Shown here in pieces: positions 37,131 through 49,404 of a DNA stretch of 64,000 bases; within the stretch, counting starts at the first letter, position 1; each line of letters begins with the position of its first letter. Location of the stretch: NCBI GenBank assembly GCA_025786725.1, contig JAHLTZ010000030.1, positions 62,001 to 126,000 on the forward strand, read 5' to 3'. The notes beneath the pieces are model-generated. The model was given only the letters and a program-made list of their open reading frames with translations. It was not told the DNA's origin and did no database searches. The stretch is from Syncephalis fuscata (lineage: Eukaryota > Zoopagomycota > Zoopagomycetes > Zoopagales > Piptocephalidaceae). The position numbers and the translations under genes were made by a program.

Positions 37131-38935
37131 CAATGTATATAGTGTAAAATAGAAGATAAAAAGATAGAAGATTATTTGCTTCGTGTAGCCATGCGATGAC
37201 CATTGTACTATGCTTAATGTTTGAACACATTAAGCGTAATGCCAAATATGGCAATAATACAATGATTGGTTAAAAGTAGTAAATATAAAAATAAACTATT
37301 TTAAATACAAGTATAACTGTATATAGCATATGAGTAAAACAATAAGTGCATTAAAACTATAATTCCATTTGATATAGAGACAAAATCTGTTGATGAGGCA
37401 TGACTTGGATCTGGATTAAATATTTGGCTATTTAACTGGCCGTCCTAGTCATCGATGAGTTTTGTGGCTTGATATAGGCCGTTGGTATATAAAATGAGAT
37501 GGAATGCAGATGGTCTAGGATTTGCTGAGCTTGGCTGTCCTGAGCGTTAAGACCAAGGGCGTTGATGTGCTGTAAAGCCAGATTAGAACTAGTTAATTGT
37601 TAGCAGAAATACGGATACTAATAAAAATTAAAAGCAAACATGGGCTTAAAAAATTAGGCAACATTGAATTCATTACACTTCATTATAGGATAGTCTTTAC
37701 TGACTTCATCGATAAACTTACCCAGCATGCGAGTCATAGCTGTACATTCTATTGGTTCTATATTTTTGTTCAAACAAGAATTCAAAATTAAACAGCTGTG
37801 TGCATCGATATATTACGTGGCATATTATAATTGGTAGTTTCGTGCATATCAAACATACCCATAATATGTATACATTTTTTTAAATAAAATGATAATATCA
37901 GCGTTGAGCTAATTGATACTAAACTAAACTTGCAGTAATAAAGCACCAGACAATAGCGGCTATATGTTTTGAATATATTGGGATTATGCTAGCTTAAAAG
38001 CTATTATTACTAAATATGCATATACTTTTTTCATAATCTGTTTGGTCTTTAGATATAGTGAGCTTTTATTGTTATTTTTGTCGTGATTTGGTTCTAATTT
38101 ACCATAATATATTTGATTAAAAATCATAAATTTGTAGACTAGTACACACAATGCATCTTAATGCCACGGGCGAAATGGGCGCGGTATTTGCAATGGTTAC
38201 AATAGTTGGCTAAAGTGCAGCAAAAGCGGTAATAATGACAAAAAATCTCATGGTAGTAACAGCAAAAATGGTAAGATTTCAGCTGAAGTTGTTACAATAA
38301 AATACTGTTGGTTTGTTAAACACTTTAGTCACATTTGTTGAACAATCAACTGTATTTTGTGAATGTACCATATCATATGCCTGCTTGATATGCAAAAATC
38401 TATCAAACACAGATTCATTAACTTTTAATCCAGCTATGCATACATCTCGCCATATATTACAAATACCTACATTTGATCATAAAGCTCATCAACGATAAGA
38501 ACAACCAACATTAACAAATACACACAATAGACAATTCACTAATTTAGTTCAAATCATATCTTATAAACAGAATAATATCTGTAAAGTTATTCAATATATT
38601 TTCAGATTGCTGTACAAACACTGGCTACATTATTGAGCATCATACAAATAAGTAATCTTTAATTGTCAGCTCATGCATTAATTTATTTAATTTAAATATA
38701 TAAAGTACATACAATTACAAACTAATAAACAATAGCTCACTTTAATATATTTCTATTTTGCATTATATTGTTATACCTAGTTGCTGGTTATATTACTTAG
38801 AGGTATACGTCACTTCTATAGTCGTAATAAATGTGTAACATCCTCAATAGAAATAAACGTGTGATTGTCTATTCTCTAAAACGTTGAGTTTCATTCTATT
38901 GTTTATTCTCATATCCGACTTAATCTTTATTACGA
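37131..38935. other. Spacer between the two hydrolase copies
   Basis: About 1.8 kb, AT-rich, unique to the interval. I see no gene with splice logic. The frame at 38313-38498 is unsupported. It must hold both promoters if both hydrolase copies are transcribed. Confidence 0.5.
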
Positions 38936-39970
38936 TATATCATTGTATTGTGCATTCTTGGTTGTAACAATATAACTATATCGCTTGGTTACAGTTACTC
39001 TTTTTTGCTATTTAGCCTCATGGACTATAAACATTACACATTACCAACGGTCTATACACCTAATGAAGATGCTAAGACGGTCCTTGACCTGTATCTTCCA
39101 ATAGTTGATGCCGACACAAAGCAAGCACCGCCATTATTAGTGTTTGTTCACGGTGGTGCATGGCGTACACACGATGAATCAGAATACAAAACTATGGCAC
39201 AGAAGCTTATTGAATGTAGTATTACGCCAATACACCTATTGCCGTTGCAGTTGTTGGTTATCGACTATCAAGAAAAGATCAGTTGGATACACGCTATCCA
39301 ATGCATCTATATGATATAGCACATGGTATTGCTTGGTTGGAGCGCAATGAACAGCAGTATGCTTATGATCCACAACGACTTTATTTAGCTGGTCACTCAG
39401 CGGGTGCTCAACTCATTAGTATGCTAGTTATGACTCAAACAGCTGTAAATACCCATACTGATAAAATAGAACAAACCAAACCACATCTAAATGGATTACG
39501 CGGGCTGATTTGCGTAGACGGTATTTATGATATACCTCAATTTATTACTCGATATCCAAGTTGTATAGATTTTGTTGAAACAGCCTTTGGCAATAATCTA
39601 CAAGATTGGCAACAAGAATCGCCTGCATTGATAAAGCATACAACGCCATTAGCCAAATCGGCTCGATTTCTTGTTGTTCATAGTCTAGAAGATGAATTGG
39701 TAGATTGTGGGCAGGCTGAGCATTTTTATGCAAATCTTCAATCGCTTGGCTATTCAGCCGAACTAGATATGACACCTAAAGGCTCGCATGTTCTAATGCT
39801 ATCTGACGCTACGTATATCGACCACTGTATTCAGTTTATTCAAACAATTGAACAGAATCAAGCAAATTAATATTTATTAATAATAATAAGTAGTGTGGTA
39901 GTAATCAATTGTCGCTGTCGTATGATATTTTGCAATTAAAAGCTTTTAATGGCATGTTGCTAAATGTTTA
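38936..39970 (+). repeat. Right arm of ~1-kb inverted duplication (hydrolase)
   Basis: See the left arm at 36110-37130. The 3' flank is conserved through AGTGTGGTAGTAATCAATTG and GCTTTTAATGRCATGTTGCT, then diverges. Confidence 0.93.
39020..39870 (+). CDS. Alpha/beta hydrolase, copy B, one single-base deletion
   Basis: Same enzyme as copy A: FVHGGAWRTHDE (oxyanion hole), then VVGYRLS after a break, then DIAHGIAWLERN, LAGHSAGAQL (nucleophile), VHSLEDELVDCGQ (acid) and KGSHVLML (histidine). The length is 851 nt. One G missing at about 39224 relative to copy A restores 852 nt (283 residues plus stop). This copy carries the three bases that copy A lacks. Coding differences include GLICVDGIYDIPQFITRYPSC versus GIICVAGVYDIPQWIDRYPSY, a cluster near the catalytic Ser that may alter substrate choice. 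Confidence 0.75.
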
Positions 39971-40237
39971 ATAAAATGAATGTGTAGCTCAGTTACGCAA
40001 ATGTTATTGAGTGTAATTATTTAATTTTTAGTTTTGACATAATGCTACGCAATTGACTTCCTCTTTCGATTTGCTATCTAAATCTTTATAGTTTTTATTA
40101 TACTGAACTCTCAAAATGAATCTAGCATATGTCGCAACTAAAATATTAATATCTATTTTATTCATGTTTTATTTAGACTGTTTTAACTATATTTAATAAA
40201 ACGAAGGAAAAGCTTTATTTATGCTGTATTACCTCAA
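39871..40237. other. Intergenic (convergent 3' ends)
   Basis: Contains the end of the inverted duplication, AATAAA-type signals and the 3' end of the STIMATE-like gene. Confidence 0.5.
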
Positions 40238-41484
40238 TTAAATAAAGTGAACAACTTTCTCCTCCTGTATATCTGAATCACATATTACACTAGGACTACT
40301 ACTAGCAGATCCTTCTGAACTGCTTCCACTACTATTATTCCTACGAGTATATCCCGGTGCTCTAATTCGAGCCGTAGCCGATGAATTTGTGCCAAACTTG
40401 CCCACTTCATTTTTATCACCGAGACTATAAAGCACACTGTCATTTGGTTCGACGTGAATATCAATGACTGTGGCATCGGTGTCCCGTTCAAGTAGGCCAG
40501 TGTAGCTATTGTCGGATCCAGGCGTGCCGGTACGAGATATACGGCCATCGAAGCGATGCTTATTCACAATAGCTTCTTCACCTTCATCGTAGTTGCCTGC
40601 ATCATCCTCACCTGAAAGGTGTGTGTAATTCTTGGATCGTAGTCGACCATCGCCTTTAATAACACCATCAACAAGCCAAAACTGAATGATATTCATAATA
40701 AGTGGGAAAATTAACATAACAACTACTACTTGAACACGCGTATCACCAATTGCTTCAACAGGTGCTAGAGCCCATTTGCCAAACCAGAAGAAAAATGGAA
40801 AGATACGTAGCACAACAAGTACAAGTAACTTCATACTAGCAAGGGCCATAACAAATACCACCAGCTGTCTTAGCCAGGCCACAATACGAGGTGGATGGCC
40901 ATAATAACCTGAACGCATATCAGGTACACCAAGACGAATAGCACCTTTGACGTAGATTTGCATACAAATTAGATGACAAATACACCAGCAGTGGTATCCA
41001 AAAGAATATTTAAAAAATACCTAAATCATTTACTATTAAAAGGTGCCAACGCTGACTGTACTATCTATCGCCACATACCAAACACATGGATTTGTATTGC
41101 CACTATCAGTTGCATCACTACCTGTAAATAAGGAGCCGACCAGATTTAGCGTATGCAGCATAATGCCGCCTGCTGCTTGCTTGCTAACATCAAAAAACCT
41201 ATCGTTGATTCAATATCAATGGCTGGCTAGGCTATCCCCCTTTTAAAGTCAGACTAAAAGACAACTACTTACCAGATGACCAGTGGACGTTGTGGATACT
41301 CACGATGACGCTTAACCAACAGAGACGAGCAAACGATGAGGCCCATAACCAGTTGCACGCCAATAGCAAACCCATCAGTAAGCTTGCAGTCAATGCTGCC
41401 TGGGTCACCTAGACCCGTAGCGTCATACGGTAGACCCTCGGTATAGTTGGTCCGAATAGGTATGGCAATAACTGGTTCGTGCAT
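40238..41484 (-). CDS. STIMATE: STIMATE/TMEM110 family multi-pass ER membrane protein
   Basis: Three exons. Exon 1 ends ...KLTDGFAIGVQLVMGLIVCSSLLVKRHREYPQRPLVIW. Exon 2 starts FFDVSKQAAGGIMLHTLNLV and ends NPCVW. Exon 3 gives YFLNILLDTTAGVFVI. After one base loss near 40975 it resumes ICMQIYVKGAIRLG...YYGHPPRIVAWLRQLVVF...SMKLLVLVVLRIF...VVVVMLIFPLIMNIIQFWLVDG. The REYPxRP, DVSKQ, NPCVWY, DTT.GV, YGHPP and FPLIMN boxes are the family hallmarks. About four or five membrane spans are followed by a Ser-rich cytosolic tail. In animals STIMATE promotes STIM1-ORAI1 store-operated calcium entry at ER-plasma-membrane contacts. Fungi lack STIM/ORAI, so the role here is unknown. Confidence 0.88.
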
Positions 41485-42018
41485 TGTAGTAACGTAGTAG
41501 TAGTAGTACTAGCAACAACAACAAAGTACTTTGAGTTACAATAAGCAGCAGTGCAGTGTATATATCGATATAGATATATCTATGTCTGCTTCGATGTGTG
41601 TGTATAACTAATAAGTAGAGTAATGCGTATAATGAACCAAGAAAATGAAATAAAAAAGGTTTAAATCGATGAATAAATGAAAGTGATTTTGGGTGTTTTA
41701 AATCAGCAATGCTACTTGTTTCTAATAAACGTTCCTTGAACAAACAAAAGCGGAATAAGAAAAGGAACCTGCTCGTTTATCATTGCAACTACAATATGGA
41801 CATGTGTTCAATAATCTTATTTATTTGTGTATATGTGTATGCTGTTGGCTATTTAGTTGTATGTGACAGTCACTTTCAGATAGATCCATTAGCTACTGGT
41901 AATAGTATCGATAGATTACTACAAAGTCATAGTTAATAATATAAGCAATATATTTAAAAGCACACAAATCATCTTATTAAACACTAGTACAATACTTTTA
42001 ATTGAATAAACATAAACA
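41485..42018. other. Intergenic
   Basis: Upstream region of the STIMATE-like gene and downstream region of the kinase. TA-rich, with a GATATAGATATATC-like palindromic tract near 41565. No gene supported. Confidence 0.45.
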
Positions 42019-43416
42019 TTAAAACATAACACGGTGATCGTTATCCATATCAATATCTTCTAAATCACCTAATTCTTCAATAGAAGTGACTGATCCTTCA
42101 GGCGTAGCGTGTTTCTCAATGGCCGCCTTTACTAATTGATGTGTACGTTTTGTCACTTCATCAATCGCACCTTCTCCATTAATCTATTAATAATAACCAT
42201 AGTGATAGTTCATTAGAATCAATAACCTATAAAATAAAAGTACTTACGGTACAGACCCGATCTAGACGGGCATAGTGCTCAATGACTGGGCGGGTAAGCT
42301 GCTCGAATGTATCGAGTCGCTTAGCGATCGTTTCGGCATTATCATCTTCACGTCCACTTGTCTCTCCTCGTTTCAACAAGCGTTTAACAAGTAAGTCTTT
42401 AGAACAGTCAAAGTTAAGTAAAAACGAACAATGACCAATAGATAGTTCAAATTCACGGGCTTGAGCTAATTCTCGTGGGAATCCATCCAATAGTATACCA
42501 ATGGAATGATCTTTTACTTTGCTAATAGCATTCACCAACAACTGTTTCGTAATAGCCTATTATTATTATTATATTAACAATGTTAATAATGGTGGCATTA
42601 CTATTAATAGCGTATCTATTTACCATTGATACCATTTTGCCTTCACGCATGGCAGCAGTAATCTCTGCACCTAATTTTGATCCTTGTGCCACTTCTTCTC
42701 TTAATAAATCACCCACCGATATATGGGCAAGTTGAAAGGTCTTGGCCAATACCGCACATTGAGTACCTTTGATTAATATTGTTGTTAGTAATCCACTATT
42801 GATTAAACCACTATTGTAGCTTACCTTTACCTGAGCCTGGTCCACCTATTATTATTATTATTATTATCATTATTATTATATTATTACGATAGTCATATAT
42901 AATAAATTACTCTTCTAGCTCTATTGCTACTTACCCAGTACAAATATAATCATAGTGTCGTTAAATGGCAATACTTGGTGTGATACATCCTTGCCACTAT
43001 CATTGGCAGAATACGTATTAGGATGACTTGATGGATAATTTGTTGATAATTTTTTAAAGGAGCGTCTAACTTGCATCTCTTGCATGTTTGATTCACCGGT
43101 CTGCATATTCATCATGGCCGAATGCTGAGATGTTGTTAATTGATCGGCACTCTTTTGTTTATTACATAGTTCATTCTGTTTGCCTATACCAAATAATCTT
43201 CTATTATAAAGAGTATTAACTGTCAATTAATTAATGTAAATATGGATAATAACTTACTGTAATGGTAGTAGAAATGAAAAGCAAAATGAAGTGCCCGTAT
43301 CATCCATATCTCTATAAATTGACATTATTATTAAATCTAATAGTTATAAAGTGTACAACTTACTGTTGTTTTTGTTGTGGTGGTGGTGGTGTTGGACAAT
43401 TAGTTTCGGCAGTCAT
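42019..43416 (-). CDS. Adenylate-kinase family nucleotide kinase with long N-terminal extension
   Basis: Transfers phosphate between nucleotides (AMP/ADP type or UMP-CMP type). Exon joins use consistent phases from [18 protein letters not shown] to the end DMDNDHRVMF. The P-loop GGPGSGKGTQC is built from three exons, the middle one 21 nt (42845-42825). The NMP-binding part reads AHISVGDLLREEVAQGSKLG...MREGKMV, then ILLDGFPRELAQAREFE, the LID segment LLKRGETSGREDDNAETIAKRLDTF and PVIEHYA. Sequence and short LID resemble AK1 and UMP-CMP kinase rather than long-LID bacterial enzymes. Unusual is a ~120-residue N-terminal extension, Gln/Ser/Met-rich and without recognised domain. It might direct localisation. 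Confidence 0.85.
42825..42845 (-). other. 21-nt microexon encoding the P-loop
   Basis: Bounded by AATAG| and |GTAAGC. It adds GT GGA CCA GGC TCA GGT AAA G, which with one base from the upstream exon and two from the downstream exon spells GGPGSGKG. Confidence 0.9.
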
Positions 43417-44074
43417 CGTTCAAATAAAAGGTGACACGCGATAGTGAATGGGAAATACAAACAAATAAAATAACTGATGGTGTGTGTGTGGATTGAAGGC
43501 GTCAAGTGTCGTTGTATTTCAATAAATAGCTTATATGTCCCTAAGGATTGTCCCTGATCGGCAACTCTATTGTTCTATCGACGTTCATAGACGGAATAGA
43601 AATGACGACTCATGGGCCAGGTGATGATAAATATGATCCGTTGTTGTTCAGGTGACGCGGTCGTGTGAACTGATTTATCCGATAAGTAATGGATGATGGT
43701 TTGACCATCAATCACTATAGACAATACACCACATGACACACAAATAGATACACACCCAAATATAAATAGACATACAAACAACTGTTTATACATACAAACA
43801 AACAAATCTATAGACACAATGGTGGATGCATGACTGATCCGTCGATCCTATAAACGTGTTGTATGGTCTTCATTGTTGTAACATCATAGGTTGCGCACAG
43901 GTAGAAGATCATTCTAATGATCAACAGTGCAGTCTACTAGCGTGACAATGAACAACCGACACTACAACATGATAGACAAGATAAAGTACACGCTATTTAT
44001 CTGATAATAATTCAAATTTATTGATGAAATAATCAAAAACAGACTATACTAGCTATTTCCTCCGTGTTGTTAAT
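43417..44074. other. Intergenic, no gene supported
   Basis: Contains short open frames on the minus strand (43575-43817) without splice or motif support, then the 3' end of the TM9SF gene. Confidence 0.45.
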
Positions 44075-46478
44075 CTAATCAACCTTGATGGCCGAATAGA
44101 TTTTACGTGTAAATAGTAGACAGGCGGCAAATCCAATTGCCCCTAAACAAACACCATCATTAACACCCTATCCAATCGCTATTACAATAACCATTATTGC
44201 TTACCTGTCATTACAAATAGCATAAGGGTCATGATGCCGGTCCATCCGAAATACAATACGGTACTCGTAAAGCTATCTATATTAAGACGTGTATAGTAGT
44301 AGTAGACGGCGAATGCCGATGTATATAGAGCACATCCACCCGATGTAAAGAAGGCCCGCCACCACCACCGATAATCCTCGGTACATAGATGGAAATAGCA
44401 CATAAGCACAGTTACCTGTGAACAAGTAATGGTCGCTATGATAAACACCAAAAAGAGGAAACCAAAGACATAGTAGATCTTATGGTACCAAATACTATTC
44501 ATGATAAAATAGAGTTCGATAAAGATAGCACCAAATGGTAGTAGGCCAGCGAGAATAAGGGCCGGTAATGGGCGTAGATAAAAGGCTTGTTCTGGTATTT
44601 GACGCGGTATTTGATTAGTGCGTACAGGATGTTCAATTTTCTATCCTTTACTCGTTAGTATACCACTTAAGCTACTTGAATTACATCATACCAATTTCTT
44701 AAAGCCAAAATAGGCCCCAACAAATGTAAGCGGTGTCGATATCAAGAACCACATAGCAAACAATGCGGCCAATGTACCGAATGGTACAGCATCCGATGAA
44801 TGTGCACTTAGTAGGAATATATTAATAACAAATATAATGCCAAATATAATACTATGTAGTCAATATTAGTAGAGTGTCTGTACTAGGTTATTACAGCCAT
44901 TACTTACCCAGGGAATAAAAAGGCTGTTAATGCAATATTGGTCTTCCATTCCACACCACCAAACATCTTGTAGAGACGAGCTGATACATAACCGGCTACA
45001 CATCCAAATAACATATAGAATGTAACAATCATAGTAATTAGTGCACCACGATTGGAGGGTGATAGGAATCCAAGTACGGCAAATGCTATATATCATTGAT
45101 TCATTAATACTACTAAATAGACCATTAACTATGCACTTACCGAGTGTAACTGCTGTCATACATAATAACTGAGCACCATTACCCACCAATACTGATAGTA
45201 ACATAGCCTGAGGTGGAGAACGGAATACATCACCATGCACCAATTTCCATCCAAAATCTTCTCTAATATCATCTTGTTCTTCATCAACATTATACCGTGC
45301 AATATCCTTATGAAGAGCACGTAATAGAATCACCCCCACCATAACGGTAAGGAAAATGACTATAAATGCCGATATAGATAGACTAATTGTTATTTAATAA
45401 CTATTAACATCCATAATCTGCATCTATTTATTCCCTTACCTAAACCAATGAATACTTGGATCAAATACATGTAGATAGTTGTCCCATCGTGTTCCCCATG
45501 GAATATCAGATGACTATATAATTATTATTATAAAAAACATTATTAATAATGTTAATTAACTACTAATGTTATACTTGCCTCCCATTCTACATCATAAGTG
45601 TAAACAATGCCTTGATTATCCTGTTTGTCATTAAGGATCAATAGATCTGTACTATTACATTGAGCATTGCCTGATTGATCAATTACTGTATTTTTACTAT
45701 TTAGTTCATTAGTGCTTTAATAACAACAACACAATAATGTTATCACTATACCTGTAAGGGAATACTAGCACACCAACAATACGGTAATTGATATTGTCTT
45801 TTGTATGATATTGAACTCGAATCTTGTAATGATTGTGTAGGGTAGTCTTGGGTTCAGGATCTTTAAGAAGCGATGTAACTTGACCTAGATTGAATCCAAC
45901 ACTATAGAATGATTCGTTGGTGTGACGATCAAATCTGATATGAGCGGCTGGTAATCCATCAATGAGCCAGTTATACGCATAATTTTCTTCAACGCGCTTA
46001 GCAATAAAAGCGATATCTTCTTTTGGTATAACACCGGTTTTACACAACACATTACAAGTGGTATTGCGCAACATTACCACTATAATTCATTTATGATATA
46101 TATATATATGTATGAGTATTGAATATTGGCTAGTTATATGGTTGGTTGTTATTGATGTACTTACTTAAACGGTGAATTGTAGAGTCGGTCACCGGATAGA
46201 ATGGCTCCGAGTGATGCCGATCGGCTTTGTGGTCCGCCTTCTGGCTGACAGAAGTGGAATTTGTCAAGATAATAGTTATACGGAATGATGGACCGTAGTT
46301 GTCTGTCTTGTGCGTCAATCTTTGGCGTTATTGGATTGACCGTCAAGTCGACTCGTTCTCCTTGGCGGTAATCGTGAGGAGCAACACCGGGCAGATAGAA
46401 TGCCTGTGTGGCTATAGGTAGTAGCGTGGTCACTATGGCTGACCACGCCAGTTGTCGGGGCACATTAGTGTACCGCAT
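44075..46478 (-). CDS. TM9SF (nonaspanin/EMP70) endomembrane protein
   Basis: A nine-span protein of Golgi and endosomes. Cleavable signal: MRYTNVPRQLAWSAIVTTLLPIATQA|FYLPGVAPHDY, the exact post-cleavage start of the family. The lumenal domain has DLTVNPITPK, YNYYLDKFHFCQPEGG, NLGxxLSGDRLYNSPF-type boxes and NYAYNWLIDGLPAA. The cytosolic/TM boundary reads RYNVDEEQDDIREDFGWKLVHGDVFRSPPQAMLLSVLVGNGAQLL. Many hydrophobic segments follow over about 9 exons. The extreme C-terminus LLFTRKIYSAIKVD carries the conserved short cytosolic tail, a COPI-type retrieval signal in relatives. The subgroup looks like TM9SF2/4. Some internal exon ends were not resolved individually. Confidence 0.92.
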
Positions 46479-46655
46479 TCTTATAAGTACCTATGGAATA
46501 GAATGTGGTCAATAGCTGTATCGCTTGTATATCGTCGATGTTGAATAGACTGGCAGCAATAGTAAAAAGAAAAGATGCAGTACAAGTAAGTGTAAGGGTG
46601 ACAGAGTAAGTAAGAGAATAAGGCGAGAGTAAATCTACAAGTTGTGTGCCATGAC

Positions 46656-46683
46656 TAATAATAATAATAATAATAATAATAAT
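46656..46683. repeat. (TAA)n microsatellite
   Basis: About nine TAA units just upstream of the TM9SF gene. Confidence 0.95.
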
Positions 46684-47099
46684 TTATATATATTATTGCT
46701 GTAGAGTATTAAAAGTATTATATTTTGATCATTGATGCCACTTACTATCCAATTTATGTTAGATAGAAAAAGTGCTTAGTTCAATAAATAAGTGTTAATA
46801 GATATAATCATTTACTTATCAAATTACAATATAATTAAATGAATAGTGGGCAATTGTAATCTAGTTATTTAATTATCACTAGATTTGTAACTAAATAATA
46901 TGATAAGCAAATATGTAAACAATAATAATAGTGCCACCATTATATTGCATCAATAAACACACCATACACTTTTTTAATAAACTTATTTCATTCAACATAG
47001 TATATGTATATTATTCTTTTACTTTGCCATCAATGATGCTTCATTTATTTAACCAGCATACTTAAAAAACATGCAATAACAGTACCAATTAACACTTGA

Positions 47100-47720
47100 T
47101 TGGATAAAAAACCAAATGAATATATTTTCTCATTTGGAAAACCGTGTCAAGTGATAGTACTAGCAACAATGTATAATACTACTGTTGATATTTGTGCCGA
47201 TTCTGGCAATAATTGGTATTGTAAACTACATGCAAAATTAATGGCAAATAATGAAAAATGCAATCCAGTATACTTGTTGACTCAGCACCAATATTCAAAT
47301 AGCTATACCAAATATTGTTAGTATTGTTTAGTAGTAATAAAATATTTACATCTAGTTGATTGTTGTCTATATGTAATTTATAGAACACATCTAAATAGTT
47401 CTTTTGTTGTTTGGATATTGTTATTGTTTGTTATACAGTATTATAAATAAATGTAAAAGTTGTTAAAAGTTGTTAATCATGATGATCGTCTAATATAGAA
47501 ACTATGCGTCCACCTGGAATACTGGCAGTACTACGACTTGGGCGTAAGTAACGGTTGTCAGAAGCACATAGCCCTATACTAGCTTCCTATCAAGATGGTA
47601 ATACGGTCTAATAAACGGATGATATGCAGCGGTAATTCAAGTGTAGCAATAAGCATCACTAGTATACTGGTTCACCCAATTGTAGCTAGTGTGTAAAGCT
47701 GAGCGAATGAACACCATTGC
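47100..47720. repeat. Degenerate dispersed repeat, copy B (inverse of 230-860)
   Basis: Shares the inverse of the ACGCCCAAGTCGTAGTA...CCAGGTGGACG block (47505-47555) and of the TGCTTATTGCTACACTTGAATT block (about 47637-47658). On the minus strand 47590-47478 can be read in one frame as CASDNRYLRPSRSTASIPGG and so on to a stop (DDHHD). Upstream is a short frame with LELPLHIIRLLDRI. The second has a faint F-box flavour. I cannot assemble a full gene, so I list this as a repeat with exon-like remnants. Confidence 0.5.
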
Positions 47721-49404
47721 ATATTACGATTAAAGAGCTGATATTACCATATACCGCTGCATTATCAAATAACCACAATATAGTAACTAGTTTTTGCCAC
47801 GTTGTCACCAATCGCAGAAATACCATTGATCCTCGGCTATCAAGCCACAAACCGTCTCAAGTCTTACGTCCTTATGTCTCGATAACTCCGAATACTAGCT
47901 GATATTTGAAACTAGTACTATAAGGTAATTCATTTAATAATGCTCACAAGTAAACAGTATGGTAATACACGTTCACCTACTACGGGTGTTCGCATACCAC
48001 ATCCGACATAGTGTGTGGTGGTATTATTCCGCAAGTTGAATCCTACCAGCACACCTCCAGCGCGCAATAAAAGCAGATGGACTCTAGTGTATGACCACCC
48101 ATCACAGGTCGCCGCCTGAACATAGGTCAGTGTGCAGCAGCAATTCCAACTTGCTAAATATTGTTACTGCACACCTTAAACTCCACATGTCTCCGCATTG
48201 CACCAGTATACAGTCGCCTACTACAGGCAACCACATGATTATCAAGCCTTGTATAATACAGTAGTTTGCAAATACTGCATTATACACTCAATATAGCCCA
48301 CAAGCAGAAACGCAGTATTTCGTGATCAACCAAAAAGGGACCCCACACCACTGGATGTGACTACTACCCCTTATGCTATACCATTAACAAACGACTTACA
48401 GTAATTAACAACTGGAAACAGAAGAAGGCGAGGTAATGAGCAAAAGTAATTCAACACAGCCTTATAAAATTTCCCAAAACATATCTACCAATTAGAATGG
48501 ACAATGTTGGTAAATAGTATGTGGCAGCTGTTCATTGGCGTATTGCAACTGACTGACACCTTTTAATATCAGATACCATCTTATCAGTATATCGGATTAT
48601 AATCCCTTCCTTATTTCCATATTTGCTCACTTTTTGCCTTCCATTTGCCGGTCATTTCCGCGCATAATCAGCATATCTACACTGGCTAGTTGAATCAATT
48701 GGCCAATACAACTGAAACATAGCCAAATGCAACCATTCTTAATCAGTTGTACCACTATAATAGCGGCTCTTTCCGATGCTATCAATATTTTCAGGGTCTA
48801 GCGGGTATTTTGCTTTCCCCCAAGTATTCTTGCCATTTGCACACAATTAAATCAGTCGATCCACACAATTTATTACTGTATTAGTTAAATAAAAATGACT
48901 ACTTTTCTTTAGAAATATGGTCTATAACATAATTCACCGATTGAGTTTCAATGCCACTAAATAGAAATAAAATACACGTTGTTCATATTACATTACAAAG
49001 TCCGTTAAAGTTATGAAGTAAAAACAGGAATAAACACGTAACCATATCGACTGCAAAAGCCAACATGAAAACCAGTATGATGTGGCACATGCATGCTTAG
49101 CCAAGTGACTATATAAAATACCGATATGCACAATAGTTTGCTATACAGCTTAGGACTGAGCTATAGCATCAGTAAGCGGAATATACTACAGCAAATGTAG
49201 AATTAGTGTATATGTCAATAAAGTATTATTATCATTATACTACCTTCAATACTAATTGATATTGTATTATTGTGTGTTTTAAATTCATTAATGAAATAAC
49301 GCGTTGAATCTTTTTGCTTTACTCTTTACACGCTTTCTTTTCAAGCTCACTTTCTACTTTGAACAATTGTTTACCCATCGTCTATATTCTTTACCTTTAT
49401 CATT
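47721..49404. other. Intergenic, accessory-looking, no firm gene
   Basis: Mixed-composition sequence with many short frames and no continuous splice logic. Possibly old mobile-element debris. The kinase gene's 5' region starts near 49300. Confidence 0.4.
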
